Shown piece after piece: positions 1 to 4,956 of a stretch of 6,857 bases of DNA. The notes below the pieces were generated by a model that ran no database searches, was not told where the DNA came from, and saw only the letters and a list, made by a program, of their open reading frames with translations. The first letter of the stretch is position 1, and every line of letters begins with the position of its first letter. The translations under genes were made by a program, and so were the position numbers. This DNA is from Promethearchaeota archaeon (GTDB taxonomy: Archaea; Asgardarchaeota; Lokiarchaeia; Sigynarchaeales; SOKP01), in NCBI GenBank assembly GCA_013375495.1, contig JABXKC010000071.1:1-6857 (forward strand), written 5' to 3'.

Positions 1-236
1 ATAATTATAAAGAGGAGATCATAGATAATCTCCACGGACAAGATATTAACTTGACAATAATTAAATTGTCTAAAATTAATTATGATTTAGTAATGTCAAC
101 ATTCAAAACTATGATGAAAGCATTCTTAGAAAAGGGGGATTTTAAGTGTGAGTTTGCAATCATTGGAGGAATAACGGTAAACACGCAGCAAGAGGATTTA
201 TTCATATTTCGGGATTATTTCTTAAATTCTACTTAA
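1..236 (+). CDS. C-terminal fragment of an unrecognised protein
   Basis: The reading frame (codons from base 3) is open from the left edge to the TAA at 234-236, giving about 77 visible residues. An in-frame TTG lies at 51, but no stop precedes it and no promoter or ribosome site is visible, so I read this as the tail of a longer gene that begins outside the window. The visible part is mixed charged and hydrophobic, with a stretch reading CEFAIIGGITVNTQQEDLF near the end (about residues 52-70 of the fragment) that looks like a beta-strand/turn of a soluble domain. No membrane segment, Cys pair or catalytic motif is seen. I do not recognise the family. A T run follows the stop directly. Confidence 0.6.
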   Translation, partial: NYKEEIIDNLHGQDINLTIIKLSKINYDLVMSTFKTMMKAFLEKGDFKCEFAIIGGITVNTQQEDLFIFRDYFLNST

Positions 237-247
237 TTTTTTGTTTA
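237..247 (+). terminator. T-rich terminator after the left-edge gene
   Basis: Six T residues follow the TAA without a gap, then G and three more T. Archaeal RNA polymerase commonly terminates on such T runs without a hairpin. Position directly after the stop supports the call; strength is unknown. Confidence 0.4.
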
Positions 248-333
248 AAATTTTATCAGGAATATAAAAGTCATTCACAATTCTTTAAAGCAAATTACCA
301 AATTTTCACTAAATTTCCATATAAAAGAGACCG

Positions 334-406
334 TGAATTTACCATTCACTACGAACTTTCAGTTTTTACGCTAATCCCGATTCACTTCTCAATGTCATAT
401 TCGTAA
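334..406 (+). repeat. Intergenic repeat family, degenerate copy 1
   Basis: This copy fills most of the 237-462 gap, which has no gene. TGAATTTACCATT at 334-346 is repeated exactly at 6784-6796. The stretch 380-406 (ATTCACTTCTCAATG..., ending ATTCGTAA) aligns with 3731-3757 at roughly four bases in five, mostly with C/T exchanges. The TCCGGAACAC head of the better copies is missing, so this is a diverged or partial member. Confidence 0.4.
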
Positions 407-411
407 GTATC

Positions 412-471
412 CTATTTTTACCGATAATTACTGCCCATTTACCCCTAACTTTTGTCAAAGCATTTATATAC
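412..471 (+). promoter_or_regulatory. Promoter of the first zinc-ribbon gene
   Basis: TTTATATA at 463-470 is a near-ideal archaeal TATA box, preceded by GTCAAAG, a plausible purine-rich BRE. Transcription should begin near 491-496. The 60-bp block aligns without gaps to 2097-2156, the promoter of the paralogous gene, at about 48 of 60 positions; the core GTCAAAG(C/T)ATTTATATAC differs at one base. Because the box lies at 463, any start codon before about 490 (such as the TTG at 452) would not be in the transcript. Confidence 0.75.
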
Positions 472-532
472 GCAAACAAAAATATATAATGTAATTAACT
501 TAAGCTTAAGCAGATTAAAAGTAGAATCATAT

Positions 533-781
533 TTGATTATAATTCCTGATATCCTACCTGATAAATGTAGAAAATATGGAGCAAAAGTATCTCCCGGTTA
601 TGACATTTGCCTTTCGTGTGGTACAAAATTCAGTGAACTGCCACCACGAAAAGCAGCAAGAGATATGTGGTACGGTGAATCTACTAGATCTCGATTCTTT
701 TATGAATGTATTGGTATTATTATTGTTTTTATTATTACAATGTTGGTTTTAGTCTTTGGTATGCTTCCAGGGGCAATGTAA
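533..781 (+). CDS. Zinc-ribbon membrane protein, possibly decaying (start and one Cys lost)
   Basis: From the TTG at 533 this encodes 82 residues. It has a zinc ribbon with C12-x2-Y15 and C26-x2-C29, then a linker rich in basic residues (about 36-54), then one hydrophobic helix (about 59-78) close to the C-terminus. It is a paralogue of the 2207-2350 gene: 72 bases from the first Cys codon onward match at about 57 positions. In the paralogue the first pair is CxxC; here the second Cys is Tyr (TAT at 575). Alignment places the paralogue's ATG opposite ATT at 542, so the ancestral start seems lost, and only TTG 533 remains downstream of the predicted transcript start, with no Shine-Dalgarno site. 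The frame stays open through the helix, so it may still be made. Function unknown; small zinc-ribbon membrane proteins are often adaptors, but nothing here shows a partner. It may equally be a pseudogene. Confidence 0.5.
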   Translation: MIIIPDILPDKCRKYGAKVSPGYDICLSCGTKFSELPPRKAARDMWYGESTRSRFFYECIGIIIVFIITMLVLVFGMLPGAM

Positions 782-967
782 TTTCCTATTTTATCTTCTG
801 AAATGTCAGTTGTGGGCGAATGGGATTACAGTGTTTGGTTTAAGTCTTTATTTATCTAGGCTGAGTTGAGCTAATTATTGAACTAGAAAAATAAAAAAAA
901 ATAGAATCCGGAACACACTTTAATAGAGCGATTACATATCTGAAATATCTCATTCAGTTAACGATAG
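782..967 (+). other. Intergenic region without a convincing gene
   Basis: The gap holds an 18-codon open frame at 803-859 with no ribosome site, a weak TATA-like TTTATTTATC near 847-856, an A-rich stretch at 887-906 and one repeat-family head (separate entry). I see no tRNA or structured RNA. Confidence 0.4.
884..918 (+). repeat. Intergenic repeat family, copy 2 (head only)
   Basis: The A-rich lead TAGAAAAATAAAA followed by TCCGGAACAC (907-916) matches the copy at 4930-4969 in order and content, differing mainly in length of the A run. The pyrimidine-rich body and the CACACAAACC tail are not recognisable beyond 918, so this is a truncated copy. It lies about 125 bases after the preceding stop. 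Confidence 0.55.
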
Positions 968-1014
968 TTTTAAAAAGCCTTCATGCATCATAATAGGTGA
1001 GTAGTAAGGGTGAT
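967..1014 (+). promoter_or_regulatory. Promoter and ribosome site of the surface-protein gene
   Basis: TTTTAAAAA at 968-976 is a TATA box that would start transcription around 996-1000. GGTGAT at 1009-1014 complements the archaeal 16S rRNA tail and leaves three bases before ATG 1018. Both support ATG 1018 over the upstream in-frame GTG at 997, which would fall at the transcript end. Confidence 0.65.
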
Positions 1015-1017
1015 ACT

Positions 1018-1896
1018 ATGAAAAAATCTCAACTATACCCCGCAATTCTCATCACTCTGTTTGTTCTCACCAGTAATATCGAAATATTCCCTAAAGTAAC
1101 CGCTCCTCCACCACCACCTATCCCAACCGATTATATCGCAGATATTTTTCCAAAAAATAATAATACCAATATCCATTTGTTAAACGCCAGCACAACTATA
1201 ACCATAAACGCTACTGATTTTCTCAACGAAATTGAAGTAACTTTTAATGGGACATACACTTTATTCAATCCGGGAATTCCAACCAATCTCACTATAAACC
1301 TGCCATTTTCTATACTTTTTAAAGTTGAAAATACTACTTTTGGAGTGTACGTAAACGACACGCAAGTTCCTTTTGAAATCGCAACTACTACTGAAGAAAA
1401 TTTAACGACCATGGGAGTGAATCTAATTTACATATTCCCTTATGGCAACTATCTCCCCATTACCTTAATTACTTCTAATATAATGCTTTTGGAAAACAGC
1501 ACATATATCGTTAAATATCAGTTTAACGGTATAATACCTAAACCAAATGGCACTCGAGCTTTATTCTACATGTTATATTCTTCATATACGAGCAAGTTTT
1601 GGAAAGGAAACGCGACGAAAAGAGTTGAGTATATAGTATTTGGTCGAGATCCTTTTTTTGGTATATATACATATGGGGGGGACTTCGAAGGTTTACAACA
1701 AACGTTAGATTTTGTAGGAGGGAAAAAATTTATCTGTGAATGGGACAATGCACAAGGCAACATTATCGCAATTGAAATAATAATTGACGAATCTACATAT
1801 TTTCTGCCACTAGGAATAAATAATCTCAATTACTTAGTGTATAGTATCATTTTAGCAGTTATTTGGGTACTGATAATAAAGCGTAAAAGAAAATGA
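1018..1896 (+). CDS. Secreted, C-terminally anchored surface protein, unknown function
   Basis: The product from ATG 1018 is 292 residues. Residues 1-20 form a signal peptide (MKK then a hydrophobic core), followed by a Pro run (30-35). The body (about 40-265) has the alternating hydrophobic/polar pattern of beta-strands and about eleven N-x-S/T sequons, which suits an N-glycosylated cell-surface domain. Residues 270-287 are a membrane helix ended by KRKRK, a positive-inside anchor, so the bulk should face outward. There is no catalytic motif, Cys pair or known repeat that I can name; the single Cys is at 240. An in-frame GTG at 997 would add seven residues but sits at the predicted transcript end. 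The topology is the same as that of the large beta-helix protein at 5139-6743. Function unknown; adhesion or sugar binding would be guesses. Confidence 0.85.
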   Translation: MKKSQLYPAILITLFVLTSNIEIFPKVTAPPPPPIPTDYIADIFPKNNNTNIHLLNASTTITINATDFLNEIEVTFNGTYTLFNPGIPTNLTINLPFSILFKVENTTFGVYVNDTQVPFEIATTTEENLTTMGVNLIYIFPYGNYLPITLITSNIMLLENSTYIVKYQFNGIIPKPNGTRALFYMLYSSYTSKFWKGNATKRVEYIVFGRDPFFGIYTYGGDFEGLQQTLDFVGGKKFICEWDNAQGNIIAIEIIIDESTYFLPLGINNLNYLVYSIILAVIWVLIIKRKRK

Positions 1897-1923
1897 TTGT
1901 AGGAGGGTAAAAAACTTCATAAT

Positions 1924-2041
1924 AAATCCGGAACACCCTCCCACCCTTCAAGCTCGAATAAAATTAAACGCGTATCGTCTGCCACTCACACAAACCTTAA
2001 CACTCTAAGCCTGAATCTTACTTTTGCTATGATTTTATTTT
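1924..2041 (+). repeat. Intergenic repeat family, full copy 3, with T-rich end
   Basis: Copy 3 lies 28 bases after the surface-protein stop. It has the head TCCGGAACAC (1927-1936), the pyrimidine-rich body, CGTATCGTCTGCC (1971-1983, exact again at 3763-3775), CCACTCACACAAACCT (1982-1997, exact again at 5015-5030) and TAACACTCTAAG (1998-2009, exact again at 3793-3804). Bases 1924-1958 are identical to 4957-4991. A T-rich stretch (2022-2041) follows, suitable as a terminator. A further body-like stretch, ATCCAACTTTCAACTCC, begins at 2067. No gene lies in 1897-2206. Confidence 0.7.
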
Positions 2042-2096
2042 CCGTCTTCGAATGAGATGATATAAGATCCAACTTTCAACTCCGATTTCGGAAAAA

Positions 2097-2156
2097 CAAT
2101 TTTTACCACTAATTACTGCTCGTTTACTGCTAAAACATGTCAAAGTATTTATATAC
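2097..2156 (+). promoter_or_regulatory. Promoter of the zinc-ribbon operon
   Basis: TATA box TTTATATA at 2148-2155 with GTCAAAG just upstream; transcription is expected near 2177-2182, about 28 bases before ATG 2207. The block is the counterpart of 412-471 (about 80% identity without gaps), so the promoter was duplicated with the gene. Confidence 0.75.
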
Positions 2157-2206
2157 TAATTTGACCATAAAGGCATTATAATAATTTATCGTGAAGTTGA
2201 AGTATA

Positions 2207-2350
2207 ATGTCGGTACTAAAAGAGAAATGTCAAAAGTGTGGAGCCAAATTGTCCCCCAGTTATGATTTTTGCCTTTCCTGTGGGACAAAATTTAGTGATG
2301 TAGCACCCACAATGATAGTAAGAGGTAAAAAAAAGGGGACTATAGAATGA
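2207..2350 (+). CDS. 47-residue zinc-ribbon protein
   Basis: This short gene reads from ATG 2207 to TGA 2348-2350. It has two Cys pairs, C8-x2-C11 and C22-x2-C25, separated by ten residues, the compact zinc-ribbon pattern (KCQKCGAKL...FCLSCGTKF). The remaining C-terminal residues (30-47) are polar and basic with GKKKG. No membrane segment is present, unlike the paralogue at 533-781 where the same ribbon is joined to a helix. It has a clear promoter, and its TGA overlaps the ATG of the next gene (ATGA, 2347-2350), so the two are probably translated in a coupled way and may act together. No strong Shine-Dalgarno site is seen. Zinc binding is predicted from the Cys pattern. Partner and role are unknown; RNA/DNA binding or protein contact are the usual roles of such ribbons. 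Confidence 0.75.
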   Translation: MSVLKEKCQKCGAKLSPSYDFCLSCGTKFSDVAPTMIVRGKKKGTIE

Positions 2351-2640
2351 AACCTTTACCCAAAAACGAACATATAGATACGAAAAAAGCTAAGAGGTTT
2401 TGTAAAAAATGCGGGCAAGAAGTAGTACCGTATAAAGAACAAAAAACTCCAGGAAAACGTGCCGCTAACTTCTTTGCTTTTTTTATAGGTGGTGGTCCTG
2501 TCTATACTTACCCCAAGAGATGCCCATACTGTAATAAAATTCTAAGAACCAAAACACAAAAAATCGTTCTTATAACTTTTATAATAATTTGGATTATTAT
2601 AGCTATAATCGGTATTTCTTTTAGGCTTGGGTCACTATAA
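2347..2640 (+). CDS. Zinc-ribbon protein with C-terminal membrane helix
   Basis: The product is 97 residues. It has a split zinc ribbon with C19-x2-C22 and C59-x2-C62, and the 36-residue insert between the pairs holds a basic stretch and an aromatic/Gly patch (about 41-55, with FFAFFIGGG). A hydrophobic helix at about 72-90 ends near the C-terminus. The protein is probably tail-anchored with the ribbon in the cytoplasm. The start ATG overlaps the TGA of the upstream zinc-ribbon gene, and a purine-rich AGGGGA lies 8-13 bases before it. The first Cys pair resembles the neighbour's (FCKKCGQEV versus KCQKCGAKL), but the rest is not clearly homologous. The operon therefore makes a soluble and a membrane-bound ribbon together, whereas the gene at 533-781 combines ribbon and helix in one chain. 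Function unknown. Confidence 0.8.
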   Translation: MKPLPKNEHIDTKKAKRFCKKCGQEVVPYKEQKTPGKRAANFFAFFIGGGPVYTYPKRCPYCNKILRTKTQKIVLITFIIIWIIIAIIGISFRLGSL

Positions 2641-2717
2641 TAGGTATTATTAAAATCTGAACATAACTTTCTATTTATGATATATTGGGTCAGTATTTTT
2701 ATAGGAATGGATGATTA

Positions 2718-2727
2718 GTTTATACAA
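2718..2727 (+). promoter_or_regulatory. TATA box of the flavodoxin gene
   Basis: GTTTATACAA, with TTTATACA at 2719-2726, would start transcription around 2747-2752. That leaves a leader of about 15-20 bases to ATG 2767. Confidence 0.5.
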
Positions 2728-2766
2728 ATAAAAAATGATCAAAATAAATTACGATATGTGAGAAAT

Positions 2767-3225
2767 ATGAAAGTGCTTATTGTTTATGAAACTAAATATG
2801 GTAATACTAAAAAAGCTGCAGAAACGATTGGAGAAGTTATTAAAGAAGCAGGTAATGATATTACTGTAGTGAAAGTTGATGCTGTAGAAATGGATACCAT
2901 TAAGGATTATGGAGCAATTGTGATAGGCTCCCCGACATATGCCAGTAGTCAAGCAGGAAGTATTAAGAAGTTTATTTCTTCTCTTTCTGTTGAACCGAAT
3001 ACAAAAATAGCTGTTTTCGATACTCACTCTGGAGATGGGATAAGTACCGGCGGTCCCATGAGAAGAGCAGTGAAAAAAATGGAAAAACAAATCCACAAAA
3101 ATCCAAAATTAAAGAAAATTGTGAGTGGATTGCAGGTTGCAGTTAAAGGAATTAAAGGTCCTCTCGTTGAAGGAGAACTTGAAAAATGCAAGGTATTTGC
3201 GAAAGAAATTGTTAAAAATCTTTAA
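2767..3225 (+). CDS. Flavodoxin (FMN-binding electron carrier)
   Basis: The product is 152 residues from ATG 2767. It is a typical short-chain flavodoxin: first strand MKVLIVYETKYGNT with the FMN-phosphate loop at residues 8-14 (ETKYGNT), the second cofactor loop GSPTYASS at 54-61, and the third at FDTHSGDG (84-91). Length and order of motifs fit the family, which carries low-potential electrons between soluble redox enzymes in the cytoplasm. An in-frame GTG at 2758 would add three residues; I prefer the ATG because the family begins two or three residues before the first strand. No strong ribosome site is seen. The gene has its own TATA box and is followed after 61 bases by the Nudix gene. 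No redox partner is in the window, so the specific pathway cannot be told. A flavodoxin-like domain of NADH:quinone oxidoreductase type is less likely given the small size. Confidence 0.9.
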   Translation: MKVLIVYETKYGNTKKAAETIGEVIKEAGNDITVVKVDAVEMDTIKDYGAIVIGSPTYASSQAGSIKKFISSLSVEPNTKIAVFDTHSGDGISTGGPMRRAVKKMEKQIHKNPKLKKIVSGLQVAVKGIKGPLVEGELEKCKVFAKEIVKNL

Positions 3226-3246
3226 AAAATATATGAACTTAACTGG

Positions 3247-3254
3247 CTTATATT
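3247..3254 (+). promoter_or_regulatory. Possible TATA box of the Nudix gene
   Basis: CTTATATT in the 61-base gap would start transcription near 3275-3280, just before ATG 3287. It is weaker than the boxes at 463 and 2148; read-through from the flavodoxin gene is also possible. Confidence 0.35.
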
Positions 3255-3286
3255 CTTTCATCCTAAAACAATAATGTAAGGTAGAA

Positions 3287-3697
3287 ATGAGTTTAAAAGA
3301 AGAATTTTCAGTTGCAGCAATTGTTTACCATGAAAATGAATATCTACTTCTTAAATACGGATTAGGTCATTGGGAATTTGTAAAAGGTCATAAAGAAGAA
3401 AATGAATCCGATCAACAGACAATTTTAAGGGAATTAGAAGAGGAAACGAGTATCACTGATGCCATAATTATAAATGGATATAAAGAGAATTATGAGTATT
3501 ATTTTAATTTTAAAGGAAAAAGAATCCATAAATATGTACGATGTTATCTTATCAAGTCCAAAACCAAAGATGTAAAAATTAGTTATGAACATGAAGATTA
3601 TATCTGGTTGCCACTACAAAAAGCACTCACAAAGGTAACTTTTGATAATGCTAGAAAGTTATTAAAAAAAGCAGATAAGTTCAGAAAGAACAATTAA
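3287..3697 (+). CDS. Nudix hydrolase, Ap4A hydrolase-like
   Basis: The product is 136 residues. The Nudix box spans G34 to I56: G-x5-E40-x7-R48-E49-L50-x-E52-E53-x2-I56, with all metal-binding Glu and the Arg present; the usual Gly before the last hydrophobic residue is Ser (S55). The preceding WEFVKGH (29-35) and the later HEDYIWLPLQKAL (102-114, with W107) match the asymmetric diadenosine-tetraphosphate hydrolases (NUDT2 type), which split Ap4A into ATP and AMP in the cytoplasm. Length fits this group. Substrate is inferred; other dinucleotide polyphosphates or capped RNA ends are possible. ATG 3287 follows a weak AAGGTAG site. The gene probably has its own weak promoter and is followed by a hairpin, a repeat copy and a strong T tract. 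Confidence 0.88.
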   Translation: MSLKEEFSVAAIVYHENEYLLLKYGLGHWEFVKGHKEENESDQQTILRELEEETSITDAIIINGYKENYEYYFNFKGKRIHKYVRCYLIKSKTKDVKISYEHEDYIWLPLQKALTKVTFDNARKLLKKADKFRKNN

Positions 3698-3704
3698 TAA
3701 AAAG

Positions 3705-3727
3705 GTTCGGAGTAAAACCTCTGGAAC
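3705..3727 (+). other. Potential hairpin just after the Nudix stop
   Basis: GTTCGGAG can pair with CTCTGGAAC across a six-base loop (one bulged G, one G-U pair). It begins eight bases after the stop and overlaps the head of the repeat copy. The stem is not kept in the other copies, so it is local, perhaps protecting this mRNA end. Confidence 0.35.
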
Positions 3728-3804
3728 ACAATCTCACCTCTCAACTTCAATCTCGTAAAACTCGTATCGTCTGCCGCATTCAACACAAACCCTAACACTC
3801 TAAG
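3718..3804 (+). repeat. Intergenic repeat family, full copy 4
   Basis: The head here is TCTGGAACAC (3720-3729, one change from the common form). The body is CTCACCTCTCAACTTCAA (3733-3750), then CGTATCGTCTGCC (3763-3775) and TAACACTCTAAG (3793-3804), both exact matches to the copy at 1924-2041. It begins about 20 bases after the Nudix stop and is followed by a T tract. Confidence 0.7.
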
Positions 3805-3853
3805 TTTAATTTCAGTAAGAAAAGAATAAAAGACTGATTTCAAAAAATAGTAA

Positions 3854-3871
3854 TTTTTCTTTTTTATTTTT
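3854..3871 (+). terminator. Strong T-tract terminator
   Basis: Runs of five, six and five T separated by single C and A bases follow the repeat copy, the arrangement expected for intrinsic archaeal termination of the Nudix transcript. A near-identical TAATTTTTCTTTTT occurs at 6829-6842 after the last gene. Confidence 0.6.
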
Positions 3872-3875
3872 AGAG

Positions 3876-3906
3876 ATTCTTATACAAAAAGTAAACATTC
3901 TTATAC
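3876..3906 (+). promoter_or_regulatory. Pair of ATTCTTATAC direct repeats before the small membrane gene
   Basis: ATTCTTATAC occurs at 3876-3885 and exactly again at 3897-3906, 21 bases apart (two helical turns). Each includes a TATA-like TTATAC. They could be alternative promoters or a two-site regulator target. Another candidate TATA (CATATATTA) lies near 3915-3922, which would give an almost leaderless transcript for GTG 3949. Confidence 0.4.
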
Positions 3907-3948
3907 GCTAATAACATATATTACTATCAATAAAACCAATTAAAAAGC

Positions 3949-4155
3949 GTGATCTTAATAGCTACTAATAAAAAAACTCTAGGAATTATCTGTCTGTTTG
4001 TAGGGATAATATTACTAATTGTAGGAGTAATTGGATTTAATACAAGCTATGCAGAATTTAAAATGTTATTTACCGTCGGTCTTCTACTACCGGGGATAGT
4101 AATTCTCGTTGCTGGTATAATACTGCTCGCACTATATTTACACAGTGCAACGTAG
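3949..4155 (+). CDS. Small two-helix membrane protein, unknown function
   Basis: The product is 68 residues from GTG 3949, the only start I find in frame near the front of the open region. It has two hydrophobic helices, about residues 10-30 and 40-63, joined by a short polar turn (NTSYAEFK, 31-38). There are Lys residues before the first helix (K8, K9) and few charges at the end (LHSAT), so both termini are probably cytoplasmic. There are no Cys, metal or catalytic motifs. No clear Shine-Dalgarno site precedes it, which fits a short leader from one of the TATA candidates upstream. It stands alone between a T tract and a repeat copy. The family is not recognised; small double-helix proteins of this sort are common and mostly uncharacterised. 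Confidence 0.65.
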   Translation: MILIATNKKTLGIICLFVGIILLIVGVIGFNTSYAEFKMLFTVGLLLPGIVILVAGIILLALYLHSAT

Positions 4156-4183
4156 GTAAAATATAATAAATTGTAGTAAAAAA

Positions 4184-4256
4184 CCTCCGGAACACACTCC
4201 CACCTCCTTACTTCTCATCTCACCTCTCAATTTCGCTCCATTTATCACTATCCAGA
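4184..4256 (+). repeat. Intergenic repeat family, copy 5
   Basis: The head TCCGGAACAC (4186-4195) lies 31 bases after the stop of the small membrane gene, with an A-rich lead. The body is pyrimidine-rich, and TCTCACCTCTCAA (4218-4230) matches 3732-3744. The CACACAAACC tail is not clear. It lies between convergent genes. Confidence 0.6.
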
Positions 4257-4306
4257 CCTAAATTTTAGGAAAATTCACCACCGGGGAGGGAAGTACTTAA
4301 TATTAA
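4257..4306. terminator. Possible two-way terminator region between convergent genes
   Basis: An inverted repeat, CCTAAATTTTAGG (4257-4269), and two AT palindromes, AAGTACTT (4291-4298) and TTAATATTAA (4297-4306), separate the + strand gene ending at 4155 from the minus-strand gene ending at 4312. T runs are short on both strands, so the call is weak. Confidence 0.3.
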
Positions 4307-4311
4307 TTTTA

Positions 4312-4767
4312 TTACAGTTTTATTCGTATATTTACTGTTTCTCCCGTCGCACACTCTTTTTCTTTAACGAAAAGCGAGCAAGATACAGTAGTTTTTCTTT
4401 CTTTCACTTCCTTAATTCTAGCTCGAAAAACCCAAGGTTTATTCAATGGTGTTGCTCGTAAGAATTTCACAAATAAAGAACCAGTTGCGTATGCAATTGG
4501 AGGCTCGGTACCTTCCTCTCGACCTTCCGCTTTGTAGGCTGCTGAAGCAGCAGCATTCAGACAGTGACAATCAAGAATAGTAGTAATTATACCTCCGCAT
4601 CCCCTACTAGGATAAGCACAATAATATCTCTTAGGCTTCCAAGTACAAACACACTCTTCACCTTCCCAATAGCTTTTTATCTGTAAACCTTGCTCATTAT
4701 TTCTCCCACATCCCCAACAATATGTTCCAATCTCAGGCCATTTATCTTGAATTGCTTTATTTTCCAT
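4312..4767 (-). CDS. PaaI-like hotdog-fold thioesterase
   Basis: The product is 151 residues. The N-terminal CWGCGRNNEQGLQIK (17-31) is the lead-in seen in a group of PaaI/4HBT hotdog proteins, followed by a strand, then YPSRGCGGIITTILD (52-66), where the central helix begins and D66 is the likely catalytic acid. KFLRATPLNKPWVFRARI (101-118) and the final strands with CATGE (139-143) complete one hotdog domain. Family members hydrolyse acyl-CoA thioesters in the cytoplasm, usually as dimers or tetramers. The usual His of the HGG loop is Cys here (C57), and the protein holds ten Cys, many for its size. The start is secure: GGTGA (plus-strand 4775-4779) lies seven bases before the ATG. Substrate unknown. 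It stands alone, convergent with the small membrane gene and divergent from the beta-helix gene. Confidence 0.85.
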   Translation of the reverse strand: MENKAIQDKWPEIGTYCWGCGRNNEQGLQIKSYWEGEECVCTWKPKRYYCAYPSRGCGGIITTILDCHCLNAAASAAYKAEGREEGTEPPIAYATGSLFVKFLRATPLNKPWVFRARIKEVKERKTTVSCSLFVKEKECATGETVNIRIKL

Positions 4768-4774
4768 ATATAAC

Positions 4775-4779
4775 TCACC
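4775..4779 (-). promoter_or_regulatory. Shine-Dalgarno site of the thioesterase
   Basis: On the minus strand AAGGTGAG precedes the ATG, with seven bases between GGTGA and the start. It is the best-spaced ribosome site in the window and fixes this start. Confidence 0.7.
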
Positions 4780-4850
4780 TTTTTTGATTTTACATAAAAT
4801 TTATTGAATTTCAAAAAAAAAATTCTTTTTGACAAAAATATCAATAATTA

Positions 4851-4862
4851 ATGATATAAAAG
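4851..4862. promoter_or_regulatory. TATA-like element between divergent genes
   Basis: GATATAAAAGG on the + strand reads CCTTTTATATC on the minus strand. Read on the minus strand it would start a thioesterase transcript near 4830 with a leader of about 60 bases. Read on the + strand it would start a short transcript near 4880 running into the hairpin and repeat copy. Direction cannot be settled by eye. Confidence 0.4.
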
Positions 4863-4885
4863 GATTGTTAAATATTAAAGGGCAC

Positions 4886-4906
4886 AAGTATTAATAGTTA
4901 ATACTT
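4886..4906. promoter_or_regulatory. Perfect 9-bp inverted repeat (operator or hairpin)
   Basis: AAGTATTAA and TTAATACTT form a perfect inverted repeat around TAG. As DNA it could be the site of a dimeric regulator for the divergent genes; as RNA it would be a 9-bp stem with a three-base loop. The 4768-5138 gap has no gene; it holds this site, the TATA-like element and one repeat copy. Confidence 0.45.
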
Positions 4907-4956
4907 ATCTTAAGGAAACTTTAGAGAAATAGAAAAATAAAATATAAAAAAAAGTA

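Noticed and set aside
452..532. Upstream TTG at 452 as start of the first zinc-ribbon gene
   Set aside because: It lies before the TATA box at 463-470, inside a promoter block shared with the paralogue, so this part should not be transcribed from that promoter.
803..859. 18-codon open frame (MSVVGEWDY...)
   Set aside because: No ribosome site, very short, and no Cys or other resemblance to the neighbouring zinc-ribbon proteins beyond the first residues; likely chance.
1131..1829. Open frames on the minus strand at 1131-1412 and 1566-1829
   Set aside because: They run opposite to a well-supported surface-protein gene with signal peptide and anchor; their products show no domain features.
1714..1908. 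TTGTAGGAGGG followed by A-rich sequence, at about 1711 in the surface gene and again at about 1898 after its stop
   Set aside because: A short purine-rich match with no extension on either side; not enough to call a duplication, and no gene start follows either copy.
2749..3096. Minus-strand open frame opposite the flavodoxin
   Set aside because: The + strand frame carries all flavodoxin motifs; the minus frame is a His/Phe/Ser-rich shadow.
3704..3719. GGTTCGG as the T-arm of a tRNA
   Set aside because: The expected pairing on both sides, the anticodon arm and an acceptor stem are absent; it belongs to the local hairpin and repeat head.
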